Of a DNA stretch of 58,680 nt, positions 36,051-46,741 are shown one piece after another; positions within the stretch are counted from its first letter, which is position 1, and the number at the start of each line of letters is the position of its first letter. The stretch comes from Azolla pinnata (lineage: Eukaryota > Streptophyta > Polypodiopsida > Salviniales > Salviniaceae): assembly GCA_037176905.1 (NCBI GenBank), contig JBBBWG010025779.1, forward strand, positions 14,472 through 73,151. The letters are read 5' to 3'. The notes under the pieces are model-generated. The model did not search any database, was not told the origin of the DNA, and worked only from the letters and a program-made list of their open reading frames with translations. The position numbers were made by a program, and so were the translations under genes.

Positions 36051-37239
36051 ACACCAACCAGGACACGGAGGAGACGGACTCAAAATGAACTAGGTCCACT
36101 GAAAATGGAACTCCAGGTGTCATTGGAAGCAGTGAGAAAATCTTGGGCCATGAATATAGAGTTGTGGAAGGAAATTGTTCGACTAGTGGATAGAGCTTGG
36201 GGAAAAGACATACCTCGCTCAAGCCAACCAACGGAAAATCGTAGCAAATTTCGGAGGCACATGCATTGAAGGAATGGGATGAACAAGCTACCCAACTGCA
36301 AGTACTTTGAGTTGACAAAGCCAATTGGGAACTACGGGAACCGAGCTTTTAGAAGCTGGCCTAGACTAACTATAATGATGGATTTTATGCAGATTGCGCT
36401 CAAACACCGCAGGGAAGTTACGGAATTCTTAGGTCGACATGAGGATAATGTTCGAATCCTTCAAGAGGACATGCAAGCCATAGCTGAGCCAATCGTGCCA
36501 AATGTTGCGATAGAGGAGGACGAGGAGGTCGTTGCAGAGCTATCTATATATATTGGATGCGTTGAACGAGAAATGAACGAGCAGCCTCGTATGTATATTT
36601 TTGGGCAAAAATTTTTATTCTTTTTGCACAACTATGGGTTCGACATGTACCACGTTGTGTCTCATAGGCATGTCATAATGTTGTCCGTAATATTATGGTA
36701 TTACAGAAGAAGCCATAATAGTACGACAATGAGGACCGGTTGTAATAATGCAAGTTGGGTGTATGATGTAGATCAATAACGATTTGTAGTATTACAGACT
36801 GTGAGAATAAATCGGAATGTTCGAAAAACATAACGACGCTTTGTAAATAACTATAACGATTCGGTGGAGAAATGAAAAGGCATGAATCTTGTATATAAAG
36901 TCAAGGGAGCTCATTGTATAATGACCGGGAAATTATATGTGTATAATAAAGTTATCTTTGCGTAACCAAGTTCTTAGTATAATCTTGTGATCGAAAATTC
37001 TTTACGATCTAGTACGAATTGTGTGTAGGAGTTCAAGTACGAATCAGTACGATTAGTGTATGACCTATCTTCTATCCGACGTAACTTTAGATAGTCTTAG
37101 TGTTTCACTCCGAAAGGCTAACAAACCTAATCTCCTATTTTTAACATTGTTCTCTTTCTCTTTTTTCTTAAAACTACTGAGATAAAGGGAAAGAAAAAAA
37201 TTAATACAGAAACCCAAAGGTCAGGCAAACAACTCCATC

Positions 37240-37838
37240 ACCCACACTTACGCACGCACGCATGCATGCATGCATGCATAAATGCATGTGCACATACGCA
37301 CACACAAGCATGCGCACATACATGCATGCACATATGCAATGTGCATACATAAACACCGACACACGCACATACATGCATGCACATTTGCAATGTGCATACA
37401 TAGACACCGACACACGCACATACATGCATGCACATATGCATACATACACACAGGCATGCACGCACGCATAAATGCATGCGCACATACACACACACAAGCA
37501 CGCGCACATACATGCATGCACATATGCATACATACACACAGGCATAAATGCATGCATACATATGCTGCATGCGCACATACACACACACAAGCGCGCGCAC
37601 ATACATGCATGCACATATGCAATGTGCATACAGAGACACAGACACACGCACATACATGCATGCACATATGCAATGTGCATACAGAGACACAGACACACGC
37701 ACACGCACATACATGCATGCACATATGCATACATGCACACAGGCATGCACGCACGCATAAATGCATGCATACATCTGCTGCATGCATGCATGCATGCATA
37801 CATACACACACGCACGCATACATACATACATACATACA

Positions 37839-37870
<32 letters not shown>
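37240..37870. repeat. CATACATG(CATG)CACA satellite
   Basis: About 630 bp consist of CA/CATG/CATA words. They are arranged in larger units of about 60-70 bp with ATGCAATGTGCATACA at the joints, and end in (CATA)n. Several frames on both strands stay open for 130-360 residues because the repeat has few stops. These are not genes. Confidence 0.95.
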
Positions 37871-37872
<2 letters not shown>

Positions 37873-38470
37873 CTGATAAAAAGAGAAGCGAAAAAAAACA
37901 AAACAGGAAAAGAATGTGATGATAATTGTCTGCCCGGATATGTTTGGACTGATTGCTCCCAAGACCGAGCCGCCCAAAAAGGGAAAGCGAAAAAGGGGCG
38001 GGAAAAAGGTGCCGGGAAAGAGAAAAGAAAACGTGCGTACGGATTTGGCGCCCTTTTTGTGTCTCTCTTTTTTTTTCTTTTCTTGGGCTTTGCTTTTTCC
38101 CGCCCCCGCCACGCAATGAATAAATAAAGAAATCAATCAAATTTTGCCCGCAATGGACAGCTGTACCGGATTTGGAAAGGCGACCCTTTTCCGCTTTTGG
38201 CCATATCTTTCCATATCCAGCAGCATCCACTTCTCTGGAGCCGCCTTCGTTTTTTATCCGCTTTTCCCCTAAAAATAGATTCCATCTATTTTTAGCTACG
38301 CATTCCCTTTCGTTGCCCAAGATACATTCCCCGCCCCCTTTCTTTTCCTGTTTTGGGCGCCTTGCCTCTCTTTGTAATTGAAATCCATTGAGCTAATCAC
38401 CAGCGGTTAAGGATAACAAGAAGCGCTTAACGTTGAGTTTTAGGGAGTAATCGCCGTGGATTGAGCGCAT
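37871..38470. other. Unique sequence left of the gap, no gene seen
   Basis: Pyrimidine-rich and moderately GC-rich. The CCGCCCCC and TTTTTCTTTTC tracts may belong to a promoter, but I find no start codon with a convincing frame. Confidence 0.4.
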
Positions 38471-38471
38471 G

Positions 38472-38641
38472 CTAAACCCTAAACCCTAAACCCTAAACCC
38501 TAAACCNNNNNNNNNNNNNNNNNNNNNNNNNNNNNNNNNNNNNNNNNNNNNNNNNNNNNNNNNNNNNNNNNNNNNNNNNNNNNNNNNNNNNNNNNNNNNN
38601 NNNNNNCTAAACCCTAAACCCTAAACCCTAAACCCTAAACC
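38472..38641. repeat. Interstitial telomeric repeat (CCCTAAA)n interrupted by the gap
   Basis: Perfect CCCTAAA units fill 38472-38506 and 38607-38641 in the same orientation, directly abutting 100 Ns. The plant-type telomere unit therefore continues into the gap from both sides. Confidence 0.97.
38507..38606. other. Assembly gap (100 N)
   Basis: Exactly 100 N, the conventional placeholder for a gap of unknown size. The true length of the telomeric array cannot be read. Confidence 1.
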
Positions 38642-39360
38642 GGAAGGATGATAAACGCTCGTTTTGATTCTGGCGTCGCCCGTTCGATCTCGGTAGCGGT
38701 GCTGACGGCGACGACAGTCGGATTAAAACAGCAAGGATACGTACGTGTATGCGTTCTGAGTGCAAAGGCCAGGGATATACAAGTCCGAAGGAATTGCAGA
38801 AGGAAAGCGGCAGATACATCCCACGACGGCAAAAACAGACTAAATAAATTGGCCAAGGCCAAGCAATGACGATCATTGCATCCATCCCAACACACAAACT
38901 ACATGCGTTCTTGTGCCCACGCCCAGTCAACATGATCGCGTATGAACTATAAGATACACATATACAATCTTGAATCAGCACTACCATACCCAGTCGACAT
39001 GATCGATCGCCTATGAACTGTAATGTATACATATATACTCTTGAATCGGCTTTAAACGCGATCAAATTAATCGAATGAACACCTTGCGATAAAGAGCAGT
39101 ATTCAGAACCCTAAGTGTGAACAGGCCTGAGGACCTAAAGGAACGGTTCCTGTTCATATAACAAGCAGCCCTTTCTTCTTTCTTTCTTTCTTTCTTTCTT
39201 TCGTTCTTTCTTTCGTTCTTTCTTTTGACTACACTTTTTTATTTATTTGTGAGGGCATATATAATAAAACCGTCCCATCTTTGTCTGCCCATCCCTATCC
39301 ATTTTCCTCCTAAACGTAATATCATATATAAATAAATAATGTTGTGTGTGTATATATATA
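38642..39360. other. Intergenic, no gene seen
   Basis: It contains a TTTCTTTC run at 39174-39227. There is also a pair of related blocks near 38920 and 38988 that share CCCAGTC(A/G)ACATGATCG and TATGAACT. ORFs on both strands lack recognisable domains. Confidence 0.5.
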
Positions 39361-39363
39361 TAT

Positions 39364-39900
39364 GGGAGAATTACTAAAAGAATATCTAACAAAATTATAA
39401 ATTATATTTTAACGCCTACTGAAAGAAAACATTACAAATTAATGTCAATTCTCATCCTTCACTAAAAATTAACACTCAATTGGTTCCGTTTAGGGTTGAT
39501 TAAAAATTAACACTCAATTGGTTCCGTTTAGGGTTGATTAAAAATTAACACTCAATTGGTTCCGTTTAGACTTTAGTATAACGTTGATTGATTTTGTTCC
39601 TAATCGCTTCCCACTGATCGATCCTAATCGACTCCCACTAATTGATCCTAATCGCCTCCCGCGGATCGATCCTAACCGATTCCCTTGCTATGTTCGACTC
39701 ACAAAGGCGAACAAGTCTAGAATCTGATTACTCGATTAACGCGCTCGCCAAATTAACTGATTTGAGAGCTCACGAATGATTGAGTCGGTGTTAACCAATG
39801 AATCGAGCGCCCTAATCTTCAAAAACGAGGCGCTAATTGTGTAATATGTTTTTTGTTTGAGTGGGCGTTAAAAATGTAAACTTATTGTTTTTAAAAATAG
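39364..39900. mobile_element. MITE-like element, copy C (reverse orientation)
   Basis: The left end GGGAGAATTACTAAAAGAAT and the subterminal AATTATAAATTATATTTTAA match the complement of copy A's right end. The right end has GTGGGCGTTAAAAATGTAAA. The interior carries repeated TAATCG(A/C)(C/T)TCCC(A/G) words. A 38-bp unit starting AAAAATTAACACTCAATTGG is tandemly triplicated at 39464, 39502 and 39540. Confidence 0.65.
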
Positions 39901-39959
39901 AGATATATATATATATATAATAATTAGCTTCAGAGTACATGTGCCTGAACCATTGGAAA

Positions 39960-41170
39960 TGGGCCCCTTTTCTCTCTCTACTCTCTCTCTACTTTCTCTC
40001 ACATGTGCGCAGTTGAAGCCGCTCTCTCTCTCTCTCTCTCCTTCTTCTTTCTTTCTTTCTCTCTCTTCTTCTTGATTTCTTTCTCTCTCTTCTTCTTGAT
40101 TTCTTTCTCTCTCTTCTTCTTGATTTCTTTCTCTCTCTTCTTCTTGATTTCTTTCTGTCTTTCTTTCCTTCTCTCTCTTCTTCTTGCTTTCGTTCTTCTC
40201 ATCCTCTCCTTCTGCTTCCTCCTCCGCCGCCATCGCTGCAGTCTGTACCTTCCGTCTTCCTCCGCCATCGCCGCTGTCTGTACCTTCCTTCTTCCTCCTC
40301 CTTCCTCCGCCATCGCTCCTGTCTGTACCTTCATCCTCCCCCGCGCTCCGCCATTGCTGCTTCCCGCTCCCCCGCCCCTGGATCTTCGCTTCGCTTCCTT
40401 TCGCCGGCCGTTTCATCGACGCCCCTTCTTCCATCGCCCCGGCTGCTCCGATCCCGCTGCCGCGGCTGCTGCTGATGCCGCCCGCTTGCTCTCATCCTGC
40501 AGCAACGAACGCGCTCCCTCGTCGCCGGAGATCTCCACTCTGATCTCTAGCCTCTCCAGGATCTAGCGCTTGCAAGGGACACCATCGATCCTCAGCATCT
40601 CAAGGTTCCAGTGCTTGCCAGGGACACCATCGATCCTCTTCGACGTACGTACTCCTGGTTAGAGCATCCGCTCTCCCTGCGTTGAACTATCAGCCAGAGT
40701 ATATATCCATTGTCTTCATCCTCTTCCTGCAGCAACTGGCTCGGCCGGCTGGTCACTTCCCTCTCTCTTTCTCTCTGTCTCTGTCTCTGTCTCTGTCTCT
40801 GTCTCTCTCTCTCCTCGACTGTGTGCAAGAGCTCCGCTATTTCCATCTTCCTGCTGATCTCTCTCCGTCTCTCGCTCTTTCTCTCACTGTGTTCTCTGTC
40901 GCCATCGAGAATTCCATATAGTCCATTGTTCTACTTATCTGTCTCCCTCTCTCTCCCTCCCTCCCTCTCTCTATCTGTGTATGCTCGTCTCACTGCGATC
41001 AAGAAACTCCATTAGAGGTTTATCCTTACCTCCGCTGTCCTCTCTCTCTCTATCTATCTCTTGAGCAAAATAATGATTCATCAAGTCCTCCTTTTCATTC
41101 CTCTCTCTCTCTCTCTTTCGCTCTGCTACGTCTAGCGGCAATATCTGCAGACTGATCCGGTTCATCTTCT
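39960..41170 (+). promoter_or_regulatory. Pyrimidine-rich leader region upstream of the MADS-box gene
   Basis: It contains a 24-bp minisatellite (TTCTTCTTGATTTCTTTCTC units, about 40060-40160), a CCGCCATCGC...CTGTCTGTACCTTC repeat at 40220-40340, and a 52-bp duplication sharing CAGGGACACCATCGATCCTC near 40575 and 40620. (CT)n and (CTGTCT)n follow to 41130. Long ORFs on both strands are translations of these repeats. A plausible donor at 41166 (CCCG|GTAAAT) and a good acceptor at 43183 (CTGCTGCAG) suggest a 2-kb intron in the 5' UTR of the MADS gene. Confidence 0.5.
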
Positions 41171-43241
41171 ACCCGGTAAATCACACCTTTAATCCTTTGC
41201 CTCAACTGTATTTTGATCTGGTAACCTGTCTCACGTTTCCTCTATTTCACCCATATTCTCAGTATCCACTTTAGGAATTGGTGCAGAAATTAAGCTCATT
41301 CAAATACGTATACGCATTTTGCATGTGTTTTGGGAGAAAGCTTAATGACTTCTCTCTGAGACTATCAATTTGCGTGTGTTTCTCGAGAAAAATTAGGTTT
41401 TTATCTCCTGGTGTAATCTCCGTATGTTTGCACAGAAAGAATAAGGATTATCTCTTGAAGTAATTTCATGTTTTTTTAGAAAGAAAGAAAGAAAGATATA
41501 TTGACATCCTCTAAGACCAAAATTGGCCCATGAGTGTGATCTGTACCCAATCATCCGAACGATAATTCGCGTGTATTTCCAGAGAAAGATTTAAAGCTTC
41601 ATCTATTTTTGCAGTATTTCCGTTTTTCCTGCATAAAATAAACAGATTCTGTGTATAGTGCGCATTATAAAGAGTTGTTCATTTCAGGCCTTGATTAACT
41701 TCCCCCATGGATTAACCTACCTTCAGTTTTCCCTAAACGGAAATATTATCTTGCGAGGAGGGAGTTTACTGTAATATGTTTTTCAATTTCCTACAACCTA
41801 CTCGTTTTTTACATTGAATCTTTTTAATGTTAACGCTGCCAGGGATGAATGCAGTCTATATCTTAAGAAAGCCAATTTCTTATTATTTGCTCATGAGAAT
41901 GAAAGCTTGAATTTTCAATCGCCATAGTATAAGTTTCCTTGATTCAGAGAAAGATTATGAAGTTCTTGCTTCTCATTACACTGGTAGTTGTATCATTTTG
42001 CTTTGCTCAACAATCATATTATGACTGACTTTTGGCACAGATATTCTGATTTACAAAATGCAGTCGTATCATTTTGTGATACAGATAAATGATTATTGAC
42101 ATATGCTGTTCACTCTCTTATGATCCGAGTTAGGTGTAAGGCTACCGAAATCCCGTTCACCTTAAATCCATTAGTCTCAAAGAGACAGGAACGTAGGTTT
42201 GTTTTTGGTCTCCTGTATTTTTCTTTCATCTGTTAAAATAATGAGTTCAGCATTATACTAGACTGGGAGACAAAGTCTAGCTCTAGATTAAAAACGTTTG
42301 CTTGATCAACATAGAAAGAATTGAAGATATATACATATGCATAGATATACATCATATGCACATACACATATATACATATGTTTGTGTACATTATACGTAA
42401 ATATACAGGTTCGTGTATGCGTATGTACATACAGCTCTTTGTGTGCTGATGGTAGCCAGCTAGCTTTTCTGGTGCCATAGATCAAAGCAGCAGATTTTTT
42501 TATGGAATCGGTTTTCTTTCACTAGGGTAGGTGAGATCATAGGGTTTTTCTATCAAATAGTTTAGCTGATTTACATGATAATAATGTCGTTGGTGCTGGT
42601 ACTGACGGTATGAGCGATGGAATATGAATAGTGGAGCCTGTGATTTGATGTAATTTCATGAGCTCTCTTGGAGTCTCGATATCTGATAATAAATTCTTGT
42701 ATTCTAGTTTTTATACTGCTTAATCCGATGATATGAACAGTAACCCAATGTGAAGTTTATTATTATGCCGATCATTCTGATTAATCCAGGCGATCAATCA
42801 TATCTGAGGATTAACTTGTGAGAATTTATATCAGATATTGTGACACTCAGTTTATGATAAGTTTGTTAATGACATGAATGGAATCTCCCAATATCGTCAT
42901 GTTTTGATCTGTTTTGTTCTGTATGTTTAATACAATTTGTCCGTGCACTCAGCTTTTTACAAAACTGGTGATAATGATGGCTTTGATAACAAGATTTCTA
43001 AGATGAAAGTACCTTGCAGCCCATGGCTTTTATTTGATGTATGGATCATGTATGGATCATAGCTATCTTACTGCCTACTAAATTATTCACAAAAACGGGT
43101 GATGGTGATCGCGATGATGCTGGACTTACAATGATCTTAATATTCTCTTCATTTTATTTGTTTTTTCATTTCTCTGCTGCAGGGGTAATTTAATTTATCA
43201 GCTAATAGAAATTTGGTTGGAAAAAGAAGAAGATTGAATTG
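41171..43241 (+). other. Probable 5'-UTR intron of the MADS-box gene
   Basis: AT-rich, with no coding sequence seen. It ends in a pyrimidine tract and CTGCAG about 58 bases before the ATG. Confidence 0.45.
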
Positions 43242-46044
43242 ATGGGTAGGGGGAAGATCGACATAAGGAGGATTGAGAACTCGAGCAGCAGGAACGTAAC
43301 ATTCTCCAAGAGAAGAGTAGGCTTGGTGAAGAAAGCACAAGAGCTTTCCATTCTCTGTGATGCTCAGGTTGGACTTCTCATCTTCTCGCCTTCCGGCAAG
43401 ATGTTCGAGTATTCCAACCCTAGGTACATTGATCCATTCCTTAGGTTTGTTTACACAATGTTCTGCTGTGCCTTGAAATTTTCATAAGTTATAATTTCTG
43501 TCATCTTGATTTTTGTCAATATTCTAGACCATTGTAGATGTTTTGGAATTATGGTGGAGTTTGAAAGATTGATTTACACATTATTGTGCAGCTGCTGTGA
43601 ATCGTTCTAGACAATATTATAGCTTGTAGATTTTTTGGAATTATACAGGGGTTTAATCTTTCGTAGTCTTTCATTGATTCAAATGATCTTGATAGCATGG
43701 GTATTATTTACTGAATCTATCTTTTTGGATCAATCGGGCCTCCCACATGCCTTTTCTCTCTTTCCCTGTTCACTTTCTTGTTTTAGTTATCAAAATCAAA
43801 CATGGTTGGCTAGCTTTCCTACCTATTTTAGACATGTAAATCATGTTTGAGCCATATTTCCTTGGGTTTCTTTGTCGCCTGAATAGTACTAAAAATTAAA
43901 GCTATGAAAGCTTCACTCGAATGTTTCTTCAAGAACAGGCTTCCCATAAACGTCCTATACTTCTTATAATTTTATCTTTTCATTGATGATCAAATTTGTG
44001 GAGACATAACAACTATCCTCGTTTAATACCTAATTCTATACAGAAGAAACTAGACATACCCGATGAAGAGGATTTTAGAATTATGTCATATATCAAATGT
44101 ACCTCATTTATCAGTATAAATTACAATTTAAAATGTGATCTACAGGTAGCAGTATCATATTGAAGAATAACAATGAATTTCTAAATGTTTCAAGTGAGCA
44201 TACATCATATAACGAACATAAAATGGATTAGTTAGAAATACACGTGGAAGTTTTGATTTATGTTGATTGTTCTCAATTCGATTTTTGCTCAAGCACGTGC
44301 CATGGTTTCTGAAAAATGGCATCGTAAAATGTGATGTATGATCATTGAAATTTTCCAAATATGAAGAGAGATTAACGAGACGCATCTTAAAGGAATCTCA
44401 CTACTACATAAATTACTAGCTGCTAACACACCCCATTTCTTTACTAATCAGATTTTGGTAGATGATAAGTGTTGGCACTTTCATATTGTTGATTTATCAC
44501 GACTAAGTCTCTTACCCTACATTGAAAGAAGATACAATATGTCAAGATCGCAAAATATTACATATGCATTTCACTGTAACCATATATTTCTTGACAGAAT
44601 TGTTCATTGTCTCTTCTCTTGTCCAGTATGGTGGAGGTCATAGAGCGATACAGGAAGTGCATGAATGGGAAAAAGCTATCACGTACTGAATCTGATGTAA
44701 GGGAATGGATTCTTTAAAGATCCAAAACAGGAAATGTATATGCAAACTATGTTAGAAATATGATATTTAATAATTCTTGGTATGCAGTACTATTAGTAAC
44801 AATTGATTTTGGATTATAAAAATGTTCTCAGGATGGATCAGTTCAAGATGCAAAGCCTACACAAAAGAAAGTAGAAACTGTACAACTAACATACAAGTAA
44901 ACGTTTCATGTTATGTTGTTGCTGAACAAAAAATTCCAATCCTTATTAATGGCATTGTAATTTTTATACTGAATTGGGACCTCATCTAGACATATGAGTA
45001 GGGAGGATATCGCAAACCTTGATTTGAAAGCCCTTCAAGATTTGGAACAACAACTGACTACAAGCTTATCTCATATCAAGTGTCGCAAGGTTGGTAAAAT
45101 TGACAATAATTTGAGGTTTTGAACAGAGATAAAAATATTGCCAATTGCCCTACGGCATCAAATGAAATCTAAAAACAACTAAAGCGCAAGTCTAGATGAA
45201 TTGAGATGAGAAACTCACAATGAATACCGCTCACTTATAGTTGATTTCTAAACCTACTTGTGTTCATGCATCAAGATTCAAAGCAGTTGTATGGAAAACA
45301 ATTCTGCATCTAATCATCTTATGGGCATACAAGAAAGGTCGAAGTAACATATTGTAATGTGCATGCTTATGTATACAATTAATCATGCAGGTGGTGACCC
45401 TTAGCTTAATTAGGTTGGATTTTGACAGTGTTCTTTTATGCTTGGATTTTATGATAATTTATTTGAACAATCGATCAAAATATAGGGGGTTGACAAATTT
45501 AAAATGGATTTGTATTTTTTCTCATGTTTATCAGGATCATATGATTGTGGAGCAGCTTGAGAGTTTGGGTCACTCTAAAGTAAGGAATTTTGAATAGACT
45601 CTTTAATTCCAAGATGTAATTAGTGAATTCTGATAGTGAACATAAAATCTCTTGCCCAACAATATAAAGCGGATGGGAAATGCACTGCAAGTAGAGAATG
45701 AAGGCTCGGATAACAAGGTCGGTTTACTACTACATTTGACAGCATAATGTACTCACATAGTGTGTCAATGTTTCTCGTGAGTTAGATAGATGGCAGTCCA
45801 GCAATGATCATAATTATCAACTGATAACATGTAGTGAAAACATTGCGTCTCCCCTTTTTGTACGGTTTGTTTTTACTAGATTGAAGGCATGCAAATAGTA
45901 GCTTGTGAGGTCAATACATCCAGCTCTCCCAGTCAGCTAGCTACTACATCTTCTCCACCGCTGCTTCCTACATTTCTGCATCCAACACAAGATCACTCTA
46001 AAGGAAGATCATCTCGAGATGAACAAGTTCAACTTCTTCAGTAA
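43242..46044 (+). CDS. MIKC-type MADS-box transcription factor, possibly B-sister
   Basis: This is a nuclear DNA-binding factor that recognises CArG boxes as a dimer. Exons 43242-43423, 44627-44696, 44832-44896, 44990-45089, 45535-45579, 45670-45717 and 45880-46044 join in frame to 224 aa. The sizes (182, 70, 65, 100, 45, 48 and 165 bp) follow the classic MIKC pattern, including the 100-bp exon 4. The MADS domain runs from [17 protein letters not shown] to [10 protein letters not shown]. The K-domain is residues about 85-170, including [13 protein letters not shown]. The C-terminal exon is Ser/Thr/Pro-rich. CDAQVG and GKMFEYSNP resemble B-sister proteins (ovule and seed-coat regulators). The SSR in the MADS domain and the LQDLEQQL segment could also fit an AGL15-like factor, so subfamily is uncertain. 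[15 protein letters not shown] departs from the nearly invariant RQVTFSKRRNGLLKK. Stop TAA is at 46042-46044. Intron 1 is 1.2 kb. Confidence 0.9.
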
Positions 46045-46663
46045 GAAAATCTGGAACTAGGCCCCCTTGTCAAATCCTAATTCTTATTTGTTTAAAAGAT
46101 CTGCTACAGCACAGAGCTGCCGGACATTTTATTCGGTTTTTTTTGGCAAGACGGCATTTACGCCATTTTATTCATTAACTAAATGCGAGTACTACAAGTA
46201 GAAACATTGAAATTCTGTTGAAGTGCAGGTTATTGTAATGAACTGGGAAAGCGGTATATGAGCACAATGTCAATCCTTCTCACCTGAGAGATCAGCAGAT
46301 GCAGAGAAGACATTTCAATGGAATGGATCGATCTCCTTTGACTTTCACAAAGATGTTTGGCTTTGGGTATGTCTCCAGTAACCCCCCAAAAGATTATCTC
46401 TTTAATATCATGGAATTTGTCGAAGCTGATGTTCTCTATTCATACATGGGGTTTGGCTTTCCTATTTGTAAAACAATGTGTGTTGGGGCTCGGGGAGCAT
46501 GACAGCATAACTTTTCATACAGAAATTGTTCATGATTGTCGTAGATGCATCTGATTTATAATCCTTCTAGCGACTGTGTGATTCTCCTTTGCAAATTAAT
46601 TGATTGCTCTATATTTCAACTGTGCAGCACCTAGACGAGAATAAGCTCTTGTTCTTGATATAG

Positions 46664-46741
46664 GATTACATTTTATCGCATATGATCAGATGCTATGCTC
46701 GTCATGAACGAAATTTGGAGGAGCAAAATACCATGTTCCAG
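46664..46741 (+). pseudogene. K-box-like exon fragment downstream of the MADS gene
   Basis: After an AG at 46662-46663, a 26-codon open stretch ends ARHERNLEEQNTMFQ. This resembles the RRKERxLEEEN part of MADS K-domains better than the gene's own sixth exon does. It ends at CAG followed by GCAAGA, a possible GC-type donor. It may be an alternative exon or the relic of a duplicated MADS gene. Confidence 0.35.

Larger units (their letters stand above)
34601..36780 (+). other. Possible retroelement-derived (gag-like) remnants
   Basis: Plus-strand frames at 35131-35412 (93 aa, charged and helical, with ATTAERDVTNWRQCV) and 36279-36779 (166 aa, with LGRHEDNVRILQEDMQAI) look like alpha-helical gag-type sequence. 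A third segment, at about 36087-36250, reads ELGPLKMELQVSLEAVR. They are broken, lack a polymerase domain, and flank a hairpin and a SINE-like piece. I cannot name the family. Confidence 0.3.

Noticed and set aside
37201..38320. Long ORFs (up to 360 aa) of Cys/Met/Tyr/Val or His/Thr runs on both strands
   Set aside because: They are translations of the CATACATG satellite. The same span is open in several frames and has no domain.
38472..38641. Chromosome end
   Set aside because: Unique sequence with transposon copies and genes continues on both sides, and the repeats have the same orientation.
39868..40566. Glu/Arg-rich minus ORF and Ser/Phe/Leu-rich plus ORF
   Set aside because: Both derive from the CT-rich minisatellite. 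The pyrimidine strand faces the MADS gene and is better explained as leader or promoter.
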